Below, in pieces: positions 34,004 through 43,096 of a stretch of DNA of 64,000 nucleotides; the stretch's first letter is position 1, and every line of letters starts with the position of its first letter. The stretch is from Thioclava sp. JE_KL1 (lineage in GTDB: Bacteria > Pseudomonadota > Alphaproteobacteria > Rhodobacterales > Rhodobacteraceae). The translations under genes and the position numbers were made by a program. Where the stretch lies: positions 1 through 64,000 of the forward strand of contig NZ_WBJS01000006.1 of NCBI RefSeq assembly GCF_009296265.1, in the 5' to 3' direction. Below the pieces are notes generated by a model, which was not told where the DNA came from, did not search any database, and worked only from the letters and a program-made list of their open reading frames with translations.

Positions 34004-34609
34004 ATGGACCAATCATCCATTTTTCCCACATCAGATTTCTGGCCGCTCGCGATCGGCTTCCTATCGCTCTCGATCAACTATTTTGTCCAGGGCGGCGCGG
34101 CCGTCGCCAACGGCCCGAGCTGGTCCGGCGACCCGCTGGCGCAGGAGCGCACCTTGGGGCTCTGGGGCATCTTCCTCGGCGGGTTCGGCCAACTTCTGAC
34201 CGGCATCTACCTGATGATCGGCCTGACATGGTTTCCGGTCTTCGCCAATGCCGCGCCGCTCTACATGGCGGCTGTCGCCTTTTCGCTCTACGGCATCCAC
34301 TGGTTCGTCATCGGGTTGCGTCGCTACACCCATTCCGATCCCGGGCCCGAGGCGTGGATGGCGATCCCGCTGTTCGGTCTGAGCGCGATGGGCACGATCT
34401 CGTTCTGGGGCAATGGCGACATCCCCGCCGCGATCCTCTTCATCGGCCTGATGCTGATCTACCTCGCCGAATTCGGCGCGCGCTGGACCAATAGCGAGAC
34501 GGCGGAAAAAGCGGGCGGCGTGTTCCAGCTGCTGACCGGCGTGTGGCTCTTCTACCTCGCCTGGGGCGTGACGATGAACATGGCCAACGGCGCGAGCTAC
34601 TGGGTGTAA
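34004..34609 (+). CDS. Six-helix membrane protein, possibly acetate/succinate (GPR1/FUN34/YaaH)-type
   Basis: This 201-residue protein has about six hydrophobic segments spread over its length and a size typical of the GPR1/FUN34/YaaH uptake family. The segment GLWGIFLGGFGQLLTGIY resembles the family's G-G-x-x-Q-x-x-A-G region, but the hallmark N-P-A-P-L-G motif is absent, so the assignment is tentative. The ATG has a CCGGAGG site. It stands alone between two convergent or divergent neighbours. Confidence 0.5.
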   Translation: MDQSSIFPTSDFWPLAIGFLSLSINYFVQGGAAVANGPSWSGDPLAQERTLGLWGIFLGGFGQLLTGIYLMIGLTWFPVFANAAPLYMAAVAFSLYGIHWFVIGLRRYTHSDPGPEAWMAIPLFGLSAMGTISFWGNGDIPAAILFIGLMLIYLAEFGARWTNSETAEKAGGVFQLLTGVWLFYLAWGVTMNMANGASYWV

Positions 34610-34625
34610 CCCCACATATAAAAGA

Positions 34626-34649
34626 ACCCCCGGCGCATAGGCCGGGGGT
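34626..34649 (-). terminator. Terminator of ilvC, probably bidirectional
   Basis: Perfect 9-base arms (ACCCCCGGC / GCCGGGGGT) enclose a 6-base loop. On the minus strand it is followed by TTCTTTTA, 24 bases after ilvC; on the plus strand it can end the membrane-protein transcript. Confidence 0.85.
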
Positions 34650-34673
34650 CTGATCTCGTCGCTGTCGTGCAGA

Positions 34674-35819
<1,146 letters not shown>

Positions 35820-35821
35820 TC

Positions 35822-36280
35822 ATGCAGATCGACGATACGGACCGACGGATATTGCGTCAGATGATGGCGGAGCCGGGTCTTCCCTCGGCCGAACTGGCCG
35901 AGCGCGCGGGCGTCACGCCCGCGACCTGTTGGCGCCGGATCGAGAAGCTGCGCGAAGGAGGGGTGATCCGTGGCGAAGAGGCGCTGATCGACTGGCACGC
36001 GCTCGGCTGGGCGGTCGAGGTGTCCCTGCGCTTCACCTTGGATAAGACCAATCCGCGCGCTTTCGACGAATTCACCGCCGCCGCGCGAGAGGTTCCGGAA
36101 GTCATTGAAATCCAAAGCTTCCTCGGCTCCACCGATATGCGCCTGCAGGTCATCGCCCGCGACATGGCGCATTATCAGGAGATCTACCGCAACCGCATTC
36201 TGACCCTGCCGCATATCGCCGAACTCGATGCCCTGATGCTGATCTCGACGATCAAATCCAGCGCGGAGCTACCGATATGA
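35822..36280 (+). CDS. Lrp/AsnC-family transcriptional regulator
   Basis: This 152-residue regulator has an N-terminal winged helix-turn-helix (about 1-60, DDTDRRILRQMM and TPATCWRRIEKLREGGVI) and a C-terminal RAM ligand-binding domain (about 70-150). It is transcribed divergently from ilvC across 125 bases, which suggests control of branched-chain amino acid synthesis, though the effector is unknown. Its stop overlaps the start of a second Lrp-type gene (ATGA). Confidence 0.92.
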   Translation: MQIDDTDRRILRQMMAEPGLPSAELAERAGVTPATCWRRIEKLREGGVIRGEEALIDWHALGWAVEVSLRFTLDKTNPRAFDEFTAAAREVPEVIEIQSFLGSTDMRLQVIARDMAHYQEIYRNRILTLPHIAELDALMLISTIKSSAELPI

Positions 36281-36738
36281 GCCTTGATCTCGACGATTTC
36301 GACCGCCAGCTGCTGCGGGCGCTGAGCCGCGATTCCACGCAGAGCGCGGGCGCGTTGGGGCGCAAGCTCGGGCTCTCCCAGCCCGCGACATGGCGCCGAA
36401 TCCGCCGGATGCAGGAGGCGGGCGTGATCGCGGGGCGCCGTGTGATCGTCGATCCCGAGGCGCTGGGCTTCGGCGTGACGGTGTTTCTGGGCGTGAAGCT
36501 CGCCGCGAAAGGTCGCGTCAGCCTTGAGGATTTCGAACGCGCAGTGACCGCGATCCCGGAGGTGCAGCTCGTGCAGCACGTCCTCGGGCTCTTCGATTAC
36601 CGGCTGCGCGTCACTGCGCGCGATCTGCCCGATTTCGAACGGGTTTTGCGGCGTCGGATCATGACCTTGCCCGGCGTCGGGCAGGTCGAGGCGAATGTAC
36701 TGCTCAACGAAGAACGCCGCCCCGGTCCTCTGGGTTGA
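36277..36738 (+). CDS. Lrp/AsnC-family transcriptional regulator, second of a tandem pair
   Basis: This 153-residue protein has the same architecture as its upstream neighbour: a helix-turn-helix (DDFDRQLLRALSRDS, QPATWRRIRRMQEAGVI) and a RAM domain. The two are clearly related but diverged, so this is an old duplication. Coupled translation makes hetero-oligomers plausible; that is inference. Confidence 0.92.
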   Translation: MSLDLDDFDRQLLRALSRDSTQSAGALGRKLGLSQPATWRRIRRMQEAGVIAGRRVIVDPEALGFGVTVFLGVKLAAKGRVSLEDFERAVTAIPEVQLVQHVLGLFDYRLRVTARDLPDFERVLRRRIMTLPGVGQVEANVLLNEERRPGPLG

Positions 36739-36796
36739 TTCATTACAGTTGAAAAATTGGGCAAACTGCGCGTGAAATGGGCGCGGCTGCCGTTGT

Positions 36797-36810
36797 GCTT
36801 TGGTCAAAGC
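36797..36810. promoter_or_regulatory. Palindrome upstream of ureD
   Basis: GCTTTGGTCAAAGC is a perfect dyad of 6-base arms located 66 bases before the ureD start. Further upstream (about 36750) there is AAATTGGGCAAAC, similar to a repeated motif after ureG. A role in nitrogen-dependent control of the urease operon is possible but not shown by the sequence. Confidence 0.35.
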
Positions 36811-36876
36811 CAAATCTGCGCGTGCAAGGCATGGACCGCCCCGTTGGTGCGGTTTTGGATCGGGAGGGAGGGACCC

Positions 36877-37701
36877 ATGTTCGACGCGAAAATACAGACT
36901 ACGGCTGCAGTCGAGATGCAGCGTTCGCGCGGCGTGGCGCGGGCCGCTTTCTCCGGTGCGCGGCTGACCGGCCTCCATCAAAGCGGGTCCGCGAAAGCCA
37001 TTCTGCCGCGCGTTCCGGGCGCGGCAGAAGTGGTTTTCCTGAATACTTCCGGTGGCTTGGCCTCTGGAGACCGGCTTTCCTACAAGACCGATCTGGAAGA
37101 TGGCGCGAAGCTCGTGGCGACGACCCAAGCCGCCGAGCGCGCCTATCGCGCCGACGGTGATCAGGCGCAGGTCGAGGTGCATCACACTGTAGGCGCCGGG
37201 TGCCATCTCGATTGGTTGCCGCAGGAGACGATCCTGTTCGATCGCGCGAAACTGGCCCGCGACACGACGATTTCGCTGGCCGCCGATGCGTCTTGCCTGA
37301 TGCTCGAGGCGGTGGTTCTGGGCCGGATCGCGATGGGCGAGCGGGTGCAGGACTTGCAGTTTTTCGACATGCGCCGGATCGATCGCGCCGGAAAGCCTGT
37401 GTTTTTCGAGCCCTTCTTGCTGAATTCCAACATTTTGGCCAAGGGCGCGCGCAGTGCGGTTCTGGGCGAGGCGCGCGCTTTCGCGACGCTCGTTCTCTGC
37501 CAGCAAGGCGCCGAAGAAGCGGTGGAGCCCCTCCGCGCGGTGCTCGACGAGCCGGGCGTCGAAGGGACGGCTTCGGGGTTCGACGGGAAATGCGTCATTC
37601 GCTTGCTTGCGCGGGACGGTTGGCCGATGCGACGACAAATTCTACGACTTTTCAATACGTTGCGACGCGGTGAAGCGGCGCCGCGCGTGTGGCAGATCTG
37701 A
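36877..37701 (+). CDS. ureD: Urease accessory protein UreD
   Basis: UreD (UreH) is part of the UreDFG complex that delivers nickel to apo-urease. The 274-residue protein has the family signatures FLNTSGGLASGDRL, TTQAAERAYR, WLPQETILFD and the E-P-F-L-L-N segment. The ATG at 36877 has a GGGAGGGA site; the frame is open further upstream but without a better start. It is the first gene of the urease operon. Confidence 0.95.
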   Translation: MFDAKIQTTAAVEMQRSRGVARAAFSGARLTGLHQSGSAKAILPRVPGAAEVVFLNTSGGLASGDRLSYKTDLEDGAKLVATTQAAERAYRADGDQAQVEVHHTVGAGCHLDWLPQETILFDRAKLARDTTISLAADASCLMLEAVVLGRIAMGERVQDLQFFDMRRIDRAGKPVFFEPFLLNSNILAKGARSAVLGEARAFATLVLCQQGAEEAVEPLRAVLDEPGVEGTASGFDGKCVIRLLARDGWPMRRQILRLFNTLRRGEAAPRVWQI

Positions 37702-37710
37702 GGGAATACG

Positions 37711-38013
37711 ATGAACCTGACACCGAGGGAAAAGGACAAGCTGCTGATCAGCGTTGCCGCGATGGTCGCGCGCAGTCGGCTGGAACGCGGCGTGAAGCTC
37801 AATCACCCGGAAGCCATTGCAATCATTTCGGATTTCGTCGTCGAGGGGGCCCGCGAAGGGCGCTCCGTCGCCGATCTGATGGAGGCGGGGGCAGGGGTGA
37901 TCTCGGCTGATCAATGCATGGAGGGCATCCCCGAGATGATCCATTCCATTCAGGTCGAAGCGACCTTCCCGGACGGCACCAAGCTCGTCACCGTCCACCA
38001 TCCGATCCGCTGA
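37711..38013 (+). CDS. ureA: Urease subunit gamma
   Basis: This 100-residue protein is the gamma subunit of urease. It starts [14 protein letters not shown] and has [21 protein letters not shown] and the DLMEAG segment, all standard for UreA. It follows ureD by 9 bases. Confidence 0.97.
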   Translation: MNLTPREKDKLLISVAAMVARSRLERGVKLNHPEAIAIISDFVVEGAREGRSVADLMEAGAGVISADQCMEGIPEMIHSIQVEATFPDGTKLVTVHHPIR

Positions 38014-38072
38014 GATAAGTTCAGCTTATACAGACCGACCCGAAATAAGTTTTTCTAATGAAAGGCCGTCCG

Positions 38073-38252
38073 ATGAAACTTGTAGCTGCTCTCGCCGTCC
38101 TCGCGCCCACTGCCGCGCTGGCCCATCCCGGCCACAGCGCGGGGAGCACATGGTTCTTCCACGACGGTCCGCTGATCGGGCTGCTCGCGCTCGCAGCGGT
38201 TGCCTATGTCGGACCGGAACTGGCGCGTGCGCTGCGTCGCAACAAGGAGTGA
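38073..38252 (+). CDS. Small membrane protein inside the urease operon
   Basis: This 59-residue protein has a signal-like hydrophobic N-terminus (about 1-17, ending ALA), followed by the His-containing stretch [14 protein letters not shown] second hydrophobic segment (about 35-50) and a basic tail come after. The ATG at 38073 has an AAAGG site; the ATG at 38058 would add five residues. Its place between ureA and ureB, on the same strand with 4 bases to ureB, ties it to urease. A periplasmic metal-related role is a guess from the His residues. Confidence 0.65.
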   Translation: MKLVAALAVLAPTAALAHPGHSAGSTWFFHDGPLIGLLALAAVAYVGPELARALRRNKE

Positions 38253-38256
38253 GCCG

Positions 38257-38562
38257 ATGATCCCCGGAGAAATCCTGCCCGCGGCGGGCGAGATCACGCT
38301 GAATGAGGGCTGCGAGGCGATCACGCTGATGGTCGCCAATACCGGCGACCGCCCGGTGCAGGTCGGCTCGCATTACCATTTCGCGGAGACCAATCCGGGG
38401 TTGGAGTTCGACCGGGACGCCGCACGCGGCTACCGTCTGGACATCGCGGCCGGAACGGCGGTGCGGTTCGAGCCGGGCCAGAGCCGCGAAGTGCGGCTGG
38501 TGCCCTATCGCGGCTCGCGCGAAGTCTATGGATTCAACCAGAAAGTTATGGGGGCGCTCTGA
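38257..38562 (+). CDS. ureB: Urease subunit beta
   Basis: This 101-residue protein is the beta subunit of urease: [18 protein letters not shown] at the start, [20 protein letters not shown] in the middle and the GFNQKVMG end. It is a separate chain, as in most bacteria. The ATG at 38257 is 4 bases after the small membrane-protein gene. Confidence 0.97.
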   Translation: MIPGEILPAAGEITLNEGCEAITLMVANTGDRPVQVGSHYHFAETNPGLEFDRDAARGYRLDIAAGTAVRFEPGQSREVRLVPYRGSREVYGFNQKVMGAL

Positions 38563-38903
38563 TGGAGTGTGCCTATAACCAGCCCTTGAATTTGGCGATA
38601 GCTAGTCCCGCGGTTAGGGCCGCGATGAGAAGTGATATGGATAGCTCGGTAAGTGACAAGGTGTTCTCCAATGAAGACTCGTTGAGTAAGACTAGGGAAC
38701 AGAGCTTTGAAAAGGCAATCTGGATAAGTCGCGGGAAAATCCACGATTATGTACCTAGTTTGCAGTCGATATGGTGTCGCCGAGCTGATGGCGGCGCAAT
38801 ATATGGTGTCATCCCTTCCGTCGGAATTGATGGCAAGCAAATTGATCCACAAGTTGCCCACCGCTCTATCCACAGAAAAACAAAACCGACTTTGGAGGTC
38901 TGA
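38562..38903 (+). CDS. Doubtful 113-codon frame filling the gap between ureB and ureC
   Basis: The frame starts at an ATG overlapping the ureB stop (TGATG) and ends with a TGA that abuts the ureC start (TGAATG), so it fills the gap exactly. The predicted protein has no signal peptide, membrane segment or family I recognise. The stretch is visibly richer in A+T than the urease genes and uses rare-looking codons. It also contains a repeated ATATGGTGTC (38769 and 38801) and, on the minus strand at 38573-38671, a TTG-started 32-codon frame coding a hydrophobic peptide. It may be an inserted or decayed sequence rather than a gene. Confidence 0.3.
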   Translation: MECAYNQPLNLAIASPAVRAAMRSDMDSSVSDKVFSNEDSLSKTREQSFEKAIWISRGKIHDYVPSLQSIWCRRADGGAIYGVIPSVGIDGKQIDPQVAHRSIHRKTKPTLEV

Positions 38904-40610
38904 ATGCCGGCCACGATCTCGCGTAGCACCTATGCCGATATGTTCGGCCCCACCACCGGCGACCGGGTGCGGCTCGCCGATACCGATCTGATCATCGAGG
39001 TCGAGCGCGACCTGACCACCTATGGCGAGGAGGTCAAGTTTGGCGGCGGCAAAGTGATCCGCGACGGCATGGGGCAAAGCCAGATTTCCCGCGCGGGCGG
39101 CGCGGTCGATACGGTCATCACCAATGCGCTGATCGTGGACCATTCGGGGATCTACAAGGCGGATGTCGGCCTGAAGAGTGGGCAGATCGTGGCGATTGGC
39201 AAGGCGGGCAATCCGGACACGCAGCCGAATGTCGACATCATCATCGGGCCGGGGACGGAAGTCATTGCCGCGGAAGGGAAAATCCTGACCGCTGGCGGGT
39301 TCGACGCGCATATCCATTTCATCTGCCCGCAGCAGATCGAGGATGCGCTGGCGTCGGGGATGACGACGATGCTGGGCGGCGGCACGGGCCCCGCGCATGG
39401 CACGCTGGCCACGACCTGCACGCCGGGGCCGTGGCACATCGCGCGGATGCTGCAGAGCTTCGATGCGCTGCCGGTCAACCTCGCGCTGTCGGGCAAGGGC
39501 AATGCCTCGCGGCCCGAGGCGCTGGTCGAGATGGTCGAGGGCGGTGCCTGCGCGCTGAAACTGCACGAGGATTGGGGCACGACGCCGGGCGCGATCGATT
39601 GCTGCCTGTCGGTGGCCGACGACATGGATGTGCAGGTGATGATCCATACCGACACGCTCAACGAGAGCGGTTTCGTCGAGAATACGCTGGCCGCGATCAA
39701 GGGGCGCACGATCCACGCTTTCCACACCGAAGGCGCGGGGGGCGGCCATGCGCCGGATATCCTGAGGGTGGTGAGCGCGCCGAACGTGATCCCGTCTTCG
39801 ACCAACCCGACGCGGCCCTATACCGGCAACACGATCGAAGAGCATCTCGATATGCTGATGGTGTGTCACCACCTCGACAACAAGGTGCCCGAGGATGTGG
39901 CCTTCGCCGAAAGCCGTATCCGCAAAGAGACGATCGCGGCCGAGGATATCCTGCATGACATGGGCGCGATGTCGATCATCAGTTCGGACAGTCAGGCGAT
40001 GGGGCGCGTGGGCGAGGTGATCATTCGCTGCTGGCAGACCGCGGACAAGATGCGCAAACAGCGCGGGCGGTTGCCGGAAGAGCAGGGCGATAATGACAAT
40101 GTGCGGGTGAAGCGGTTCATCGCGAAATACACGATCAACCCGGCGATCACCCACGGGATGAGCCAGCATATCGGCTCGATCGAAGTGGGGAAGCGTGCCG
40201 ATCTGGTGCTGTGGAATCCGGCCTTCTTCGGCGCGAAGCCCGAAATGGTGCTGATCGGGGGCTCGATCGTCTCGGCGCAGATGGGCGATCCGAACGGCTC
40301 GATCCCGGCACAGCCTTTCTATACGCGCAACATGTTCGGGGCGCTGGGTGGCGCGCGGCATGCGAGTTCCGTCACCTTCATCAGTCAGGCGGCGCAGGCC
40401 AACGGGCTGGCGGCGAGCCTTGGTCTGCAGAAGCAGACGCTTGCCGTCGAGGGCACACGCGGCATAGGCAAGGCGCAGATGATCCACAATGCGGCGACGC
40501 CCGAGATCGACGTGCATCCCGAGACCTACGAGGTGCGCGCGGATGGCGAATTGCTGACCTGCGCGCCTGCGGAGGTTCTGCCGCTGGCACAGCGTTACTT
40601 CCTCTTCTGA
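38904..40610 (+). CDS. ureC: Urease subunit alpha (catalytic)
   Basis: UreC holds the dinickel site that hydrolyses urea. The 568-residue protein has His136 and His138 (DAHIHF), the carbamylated Lys219 (ALKLHEDWG), His248 (MIHTDT), the [15 protein letters not shown] segment with His274, the mobile-flap Cys in MVCHHLD and an SSDSQAMGR segment with the Asp ligand. A GGAGGT site lies 5 bases before the ATG. All active-site residues I checked are present, so it should be active. Confidence 0.98.
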   Translation: MPATISRSTYADMFGPTTGDRVRLADTDLIIEVERDLTTYGEEVKFGGGKVIRDGMGQSQISRAGGAVDTVITNALIVDHSGIYKADVGLKSGQIVAIGKAGNPDTQPNVDIIIGPGTEVIAAEGKILTAGGFDAHIHFICPQQIEDALASGMTTMLGGGTGPAHGTLATTCTPGPWHIARMLQSFDALPVNLALSGKGNASRPEALVEMVEGGACALKLHEDWGTTPGAIDCCLSVADDMDVQVMIHTDTLNESGFVENTLAAIKGRTIHAFHTEGAGGGHAPDILRVVSAPNVIPSSTNPTRPYTGNTIEEHLDMLMVCHHLDNKVPEDVAFAESRIRKETIAAEDILHDMGAMSIISSDSQAMGRVGEVIIRCWQTADKMRKQRGRLPEEQGDNDNVRVKRFIAKYTINPAITHGMSQHIGSIEVGKRADLVLWNPAFFGAKPEMVLIGGSIVSAQMGDPNGSIPAQPFYTRNMFGALGGARHASSVTFISQAAQANGLAASLGLQKQTLAVEGTRGIGKAQMIHNAATPEIDVHPETYEVRADGELLTCAPAEVLPLAQRYFLF

Positions 40611-40618
40611 GGATGGCG

Positions 40619-40963
40619 TCAGCCGCCGGATACGAGGCGCAGCCCGCGATCCGTGTCCCTGACGAGTTCGGGCAGGCTATGTCTGGTCGGGTCATGCGGT
40701 CGGGTCTGCAGCGTGCGGGTCACTTTCTCGCGCTGAAAGGCCGGGTCGGAGCGGATTTCGGGCGGCAGCAGGCGCGGCTCCAGCACCTGGCGGCGGCTGG
40801 TGACGATCTCCACCTTCGTCCAGCGGCCGAGACAGGGCATGTCGGGCTGGGTAAGATAGGCTTCGCGCAGCTCTGCCTCGCGGCGTTTGAGTTGTGCGAT
40901 CTGCGCGCGGATCTGGGCCAGCTCGTCCGCGGGAGTGCGCGGTTCGAAGCAATGGTGGAACAT
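40619..40963 (-). CDS. Small coiled-coil protein antisense within the urease operon
   Basis: This 114-residue protein is encoded on the opposite strand between ureC and ureE. Residues about 12-38 (ADELAQIRAQIAQLKRREAEL) form a likely coiled coil, and a basic, Pro-rich C-terminus follows. The ATG at 40963 has a strong AAAGGAG site, which supports a real gene. I recognise no family. It would be transcribed against the ure operon, ending 9 bases before the ureC stop. Confidence 0.6.
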   Translation of the reverse strand: MFHHCFEPRTPADELAQIRAQIAQLKRREAELREAYLTQPDMPCLGRWTKVEIVTSRRQVLEPRLLPPEIRSDPAFQREKVTRTLQTRPHDPTRHSLPELVRDTDRGLRLVSGG

Positions 40964-41033
40964 TGAAAGACTCCTTTGCTGCAGAGCAGTCTGCGGTCGG
41001 AGGTTTGAGAAAGCGTTAAGGGGAGCCGAGAGA

Positions 41034-41564
41034 ATGAGCGATTATCCCAAGGCCGAGAAAGTCGCGCCGAAAGGTGCCTGGCAGGCGGCGGTCGATTACG
41101 TGGCGCTGGATTACGAGGGGCGTTTCCTGCGCCGCAAGCGGCTGGTTGCGGGCTCGGGCGCGGGATTTCTCGTGGATCTGCCGGAGGTGACGAACCTCAC
41201 GGGCGGCGAGGCCTTCGTGCTGGAAGACGGGCGGTCCATCGAGGTGCGTCCGGCGCTGGAGCCGGTGCTGGTTGTAAAGGGCAATCTGACGCGGCTGGCA
41301 TGGCATATCGGCAACCGTCATACGCCGTGCCAGATCGAGGCGGAGCGGCTGGTGATCCGCGCCGATCATGTGCTCGAGGCGATGCTGAAGCAGCTGGGGG
41401 CGGTGGTTTCGCCCGCGGTCGAGACCTTCCAACCCGAGGGCGGCGCCTACGGGATGGGGCGCACGATGGGGCACGAGCACGGGCATTCGCATCACCATGG
41501 GCATTCCCATTCGCATGACCACGACCATTCGCACAGCCACGACCATCATCACGACCATGCCTGA
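41034..41564 (+). CDS. ureE: Urease accessory protein UreE
   Basis: UreE is the nickel metallochaperone of urease maturation. The 176-residue protein has the N-terminal peptide-binding domain, the metal domain with WHIGNRHTPCQIE, and a long His-rich C-terminal tail (about 143-176) built of H-x-H and D-H repeats that would store nickel. The ATG at 41034 fits; the upstream frame overlaps the antisense gene. It overlaps ureF by 8 bases. Confidence 0.95.
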   Translation: MSDYPKAEKVAPKGAWQAAVDYVALDYEGRFLRRKRLVAGSGAGFLVDLPEVTNLTGGEAFVLEDGRSIEVRPALEPVLVVKGNLTRLAWHIGNRHTPCQIEAERLVIRADHVLEAMLKQLGAVVSPAVETFQPEGGAYGMGRTMGHEHGHSHHHGHSHSHDHDHSHSHDHHHDHA

Positions 41565-42195
41565 TCCGACCGCGCCTCTGTCCCTGATGCAATGGCTCTC
41601 TCCGGCCTTTCCGACCGGGGCGTTCGCCTATTCGCATGGGCTGGAGCAGGCGGTGGCGGCGGGCGAGATCGCGGATGCGGCGGGGTTCGCGATATGGTTG
41701 GGGGATGTGCTGGAGCATGGCGCGGGCTGGTCGGATGCGGTGCTGCTGGCCTGCGGGCTGCGCGGTGGCGATCTGGGCGAGCTGGATGCGTTGGGGCGCG
41801 CGATGGCGGGTTCGGCCGAGCGGCTGCGTGAGACGGCGGAGCAGGGGGCGGCCTTCACGCTGGCGCAGGCGGGGTTGCGGGGCGTCGAGCTGCCGCCGCG
41901 GATATTGCCGGTCGCACTGGCCGAGGCGGCGCGCGACCTGGACCTGCCGGCCGCGCAGGTTATTTCACTTTTCCAGCATTCGTTTGCGTCGAACCTCGTC
42001 TCTGCGGCGATTCGGCTTGTTCCTTTGGGACAAATCGCCGGACAAACGGTCCTGAGCGACCTGCACGGAAAAATCGCCGAGATCGCGGCACGCGCGGCGC
42101 AGGCGGAACTGACGGACCTGAGCTTCAGCGCCTTTCGCGCCGAGGTCTCGGCCATGAAACACGAGACGCTCGATGTGCGTCTCTTCAAGACTTGA
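41557..42195 (+). CDS. ureF: Urease accessory protein UreF
   Basis: UreF is the all-helical partner in the UreDFG nickel-insertion complex and regulates UreG GTPase. The 212-residue protein has LSPAFPTGAFAYSHGLE, the H-S-F-A-S-N-L-V-S-A-A-I-R segment and the conserved C-terminal M-K-H-E-x-L-x-V-R-L-F. It starts within the end of ureE. Confidence 0.95.
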   Translation: MPDPTAPLSLMQWLSPAFPTGAFAYSHGLEQAVAAGEIADAAGFAIWLGDVLEHGAGWSDAVLLACGLRGGDLGELDALGRAMAGSAERLRETAEQGAAFTLAQAGLRGVELPPRILPVALAEAARDLDLPAAQVISLFQHSFASNLVSAAIRLVPLGQIAGQTVLSDLHGKIAEIAARAAQAELTDLSFSAFRAEVSAMKHETLDVRLFKT

Positions 42196-42204
42196 GGTGA
42201 GGAT

Positions 42205-42831
42205 ATGGGCAACGGACCTTTGCGCGTGGGAATCGGCGGACCGGTGGGCGTGGGCAAGACCACGCTGACCGAGCAGCTGGCGCGGGCGCTGGCGTCGCGC
42301 GTGTCGATGGCGGTGGTGACGAACGACATCTATACGCGCGAGGATGCCGAGGCGCTGATGCGCGCGCAGGTGCTGCCGGGCGAGCGTATTCGCGGGGTCG
42401 AGACGGGGGGCTGCCCGCATACGGCGATCCGCGAGGATGCGTCGATCAACCTTGCGGCCATTGCGGAACTGACGACGCAAATCCCCGATCTGGAACTGGT
42501 GCTGATCGAGAGCGGTGGCGACAATTTGGCGGCGACCTTCTCGCCGGAACTGGCCGATCTGACGATCTATGTGATCGACACGGCGGCGGGGCAGGACATC
42601 CCGCGTAAGCGGGGGCCGGGGCTGACGAAGTCGGATCTTCTGGTGGTGAACAAGGTAGACCTCGCACCGCATGTGGGGGTCGATCTGGCTCAACTCGAGG
42701 CGGATACACAAACCGCGCGCGGCAGCAAACCCTATGTCATGGCGCGGCTGCGCCAAGGTGCGGGCATCGAGGAGATCGTTGCATTTCTCGAGCGCGAGGG
42801 TGGTTTGGCGCTGAAACCGATTCCGGCCTGA
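42205..42831 (+). CDS. ureG: Urease accessory GTPase UreG
   Basis: UreG is the GTPase that drives nickel delivery. The 208-residue protein has the P-loop [10 protein letters not shown] (about 12-21), the metal-binding C-P-H motif ([15 protein letters not shown]), [15 protein letters not shown], and the G4 motif N-K-V-D. A GAGGTGAGG site precedes the ATG. It is the last ure gene before a terminator. Confidence 0.97.
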   Translation: MGNGPLRVGIGGPVGVGKTTLTEQLARALASRVSMAVVTNDIYTREDAEALMRAQVLPGERIRGVETGGCPHTAIREDASINLAAIAELTTQIPDLELVLIESGGDNLAATFSPELADLTIYVIDTAAGQDIPRKRGPGLTKSDLLVVNKVDLAPHVGVDLAQLEADTQTARGSKPYVMARLRQGAGIEEIVAFLEREGGLALKPIPA

Positions 42832-42851
42832 TGACGAAATAGTTGCTCATT

Positions 42852-42886
42852 AATTGGGCGAAAACTTACGAATTGTGCGAAAACTT
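42852..42886 (+). repeat. Direct repeat AATTGKGCGAAAACTT x2 after ureG
   Basis: The 16-base motif occurs at 42852-42867 and 42871-42886 with one mismatch and a 19-base period, just before the ureG terminator. Related text (AAATTGGGCAAAC) lies upstream of ureD. It could be a regulator site or part of the 3' mRNA end. Confidence 0.6.
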
Positions 42887-42893
42887 CGGCAGA

Positions 42894-42916
42894 CCCGCCC
42901 AACCGGCGGGTTTTTT
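42894..42916 (+). terminator. Terminator of the ure operon
   Basis: A 6-base GC stem (CCCGCC / GGCGGG) with a 5-base loop is followed by six T, 63 bases after ureG. Confidence 0.85.
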
Positions 42917-43096
42917 GCTGCGTGGTGCCGGAATTTTTTGCCGCATCGCAGCGCGAGGGATTGGATGTCGGAGGCGCTCGGCTGTGCGCCCTTGGTCGGA
43001 GGGATGGCCTCGACCGTTACCAATAGTGGAGGTTCGACACCTGCAGAATGAGCCCATGAAGGGCCGCGCAGGGTCGACGCTAACGAGGGAAATGAA

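Larger units (their letters stand above)
42832..43096. other. Intergenic region between ureG and urtA
   Basis: The region holds a 16-base direct repeat (42852-42886), a terminator (42894-42916) and then about 180 bases up to urtA that must carry the urtA promoter. I tested the GGTGCC/TTTTTTGCC stretch near 42930-42950 as a sigma-54 element, but the GG-to-GC spacing is wrong. Confidence 0.45.

Noticed and set aside
34004-34609. An AmiS/UreI-type urea channel, tempting because of the nearby urease genes
   Set aside because: Length and segment pattern fit the GPR1/FUN34/YaaH type slightly better, and I see no AmiS/UreI motif.
38843-38874. Two 9-base strings, TGATCCACA and CTATCCACA, each one base off a DnaA box
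   Set aside because: Only two imperfect boxes, inside an operon and without dnaA, iterons or a replication gene nearby, do not make an origin.
42925-42955. A possible sigma-54 promoter before urtA
   Set aside because: The GG and GC elements are 8 or 14 bases apart instead of the required 10.
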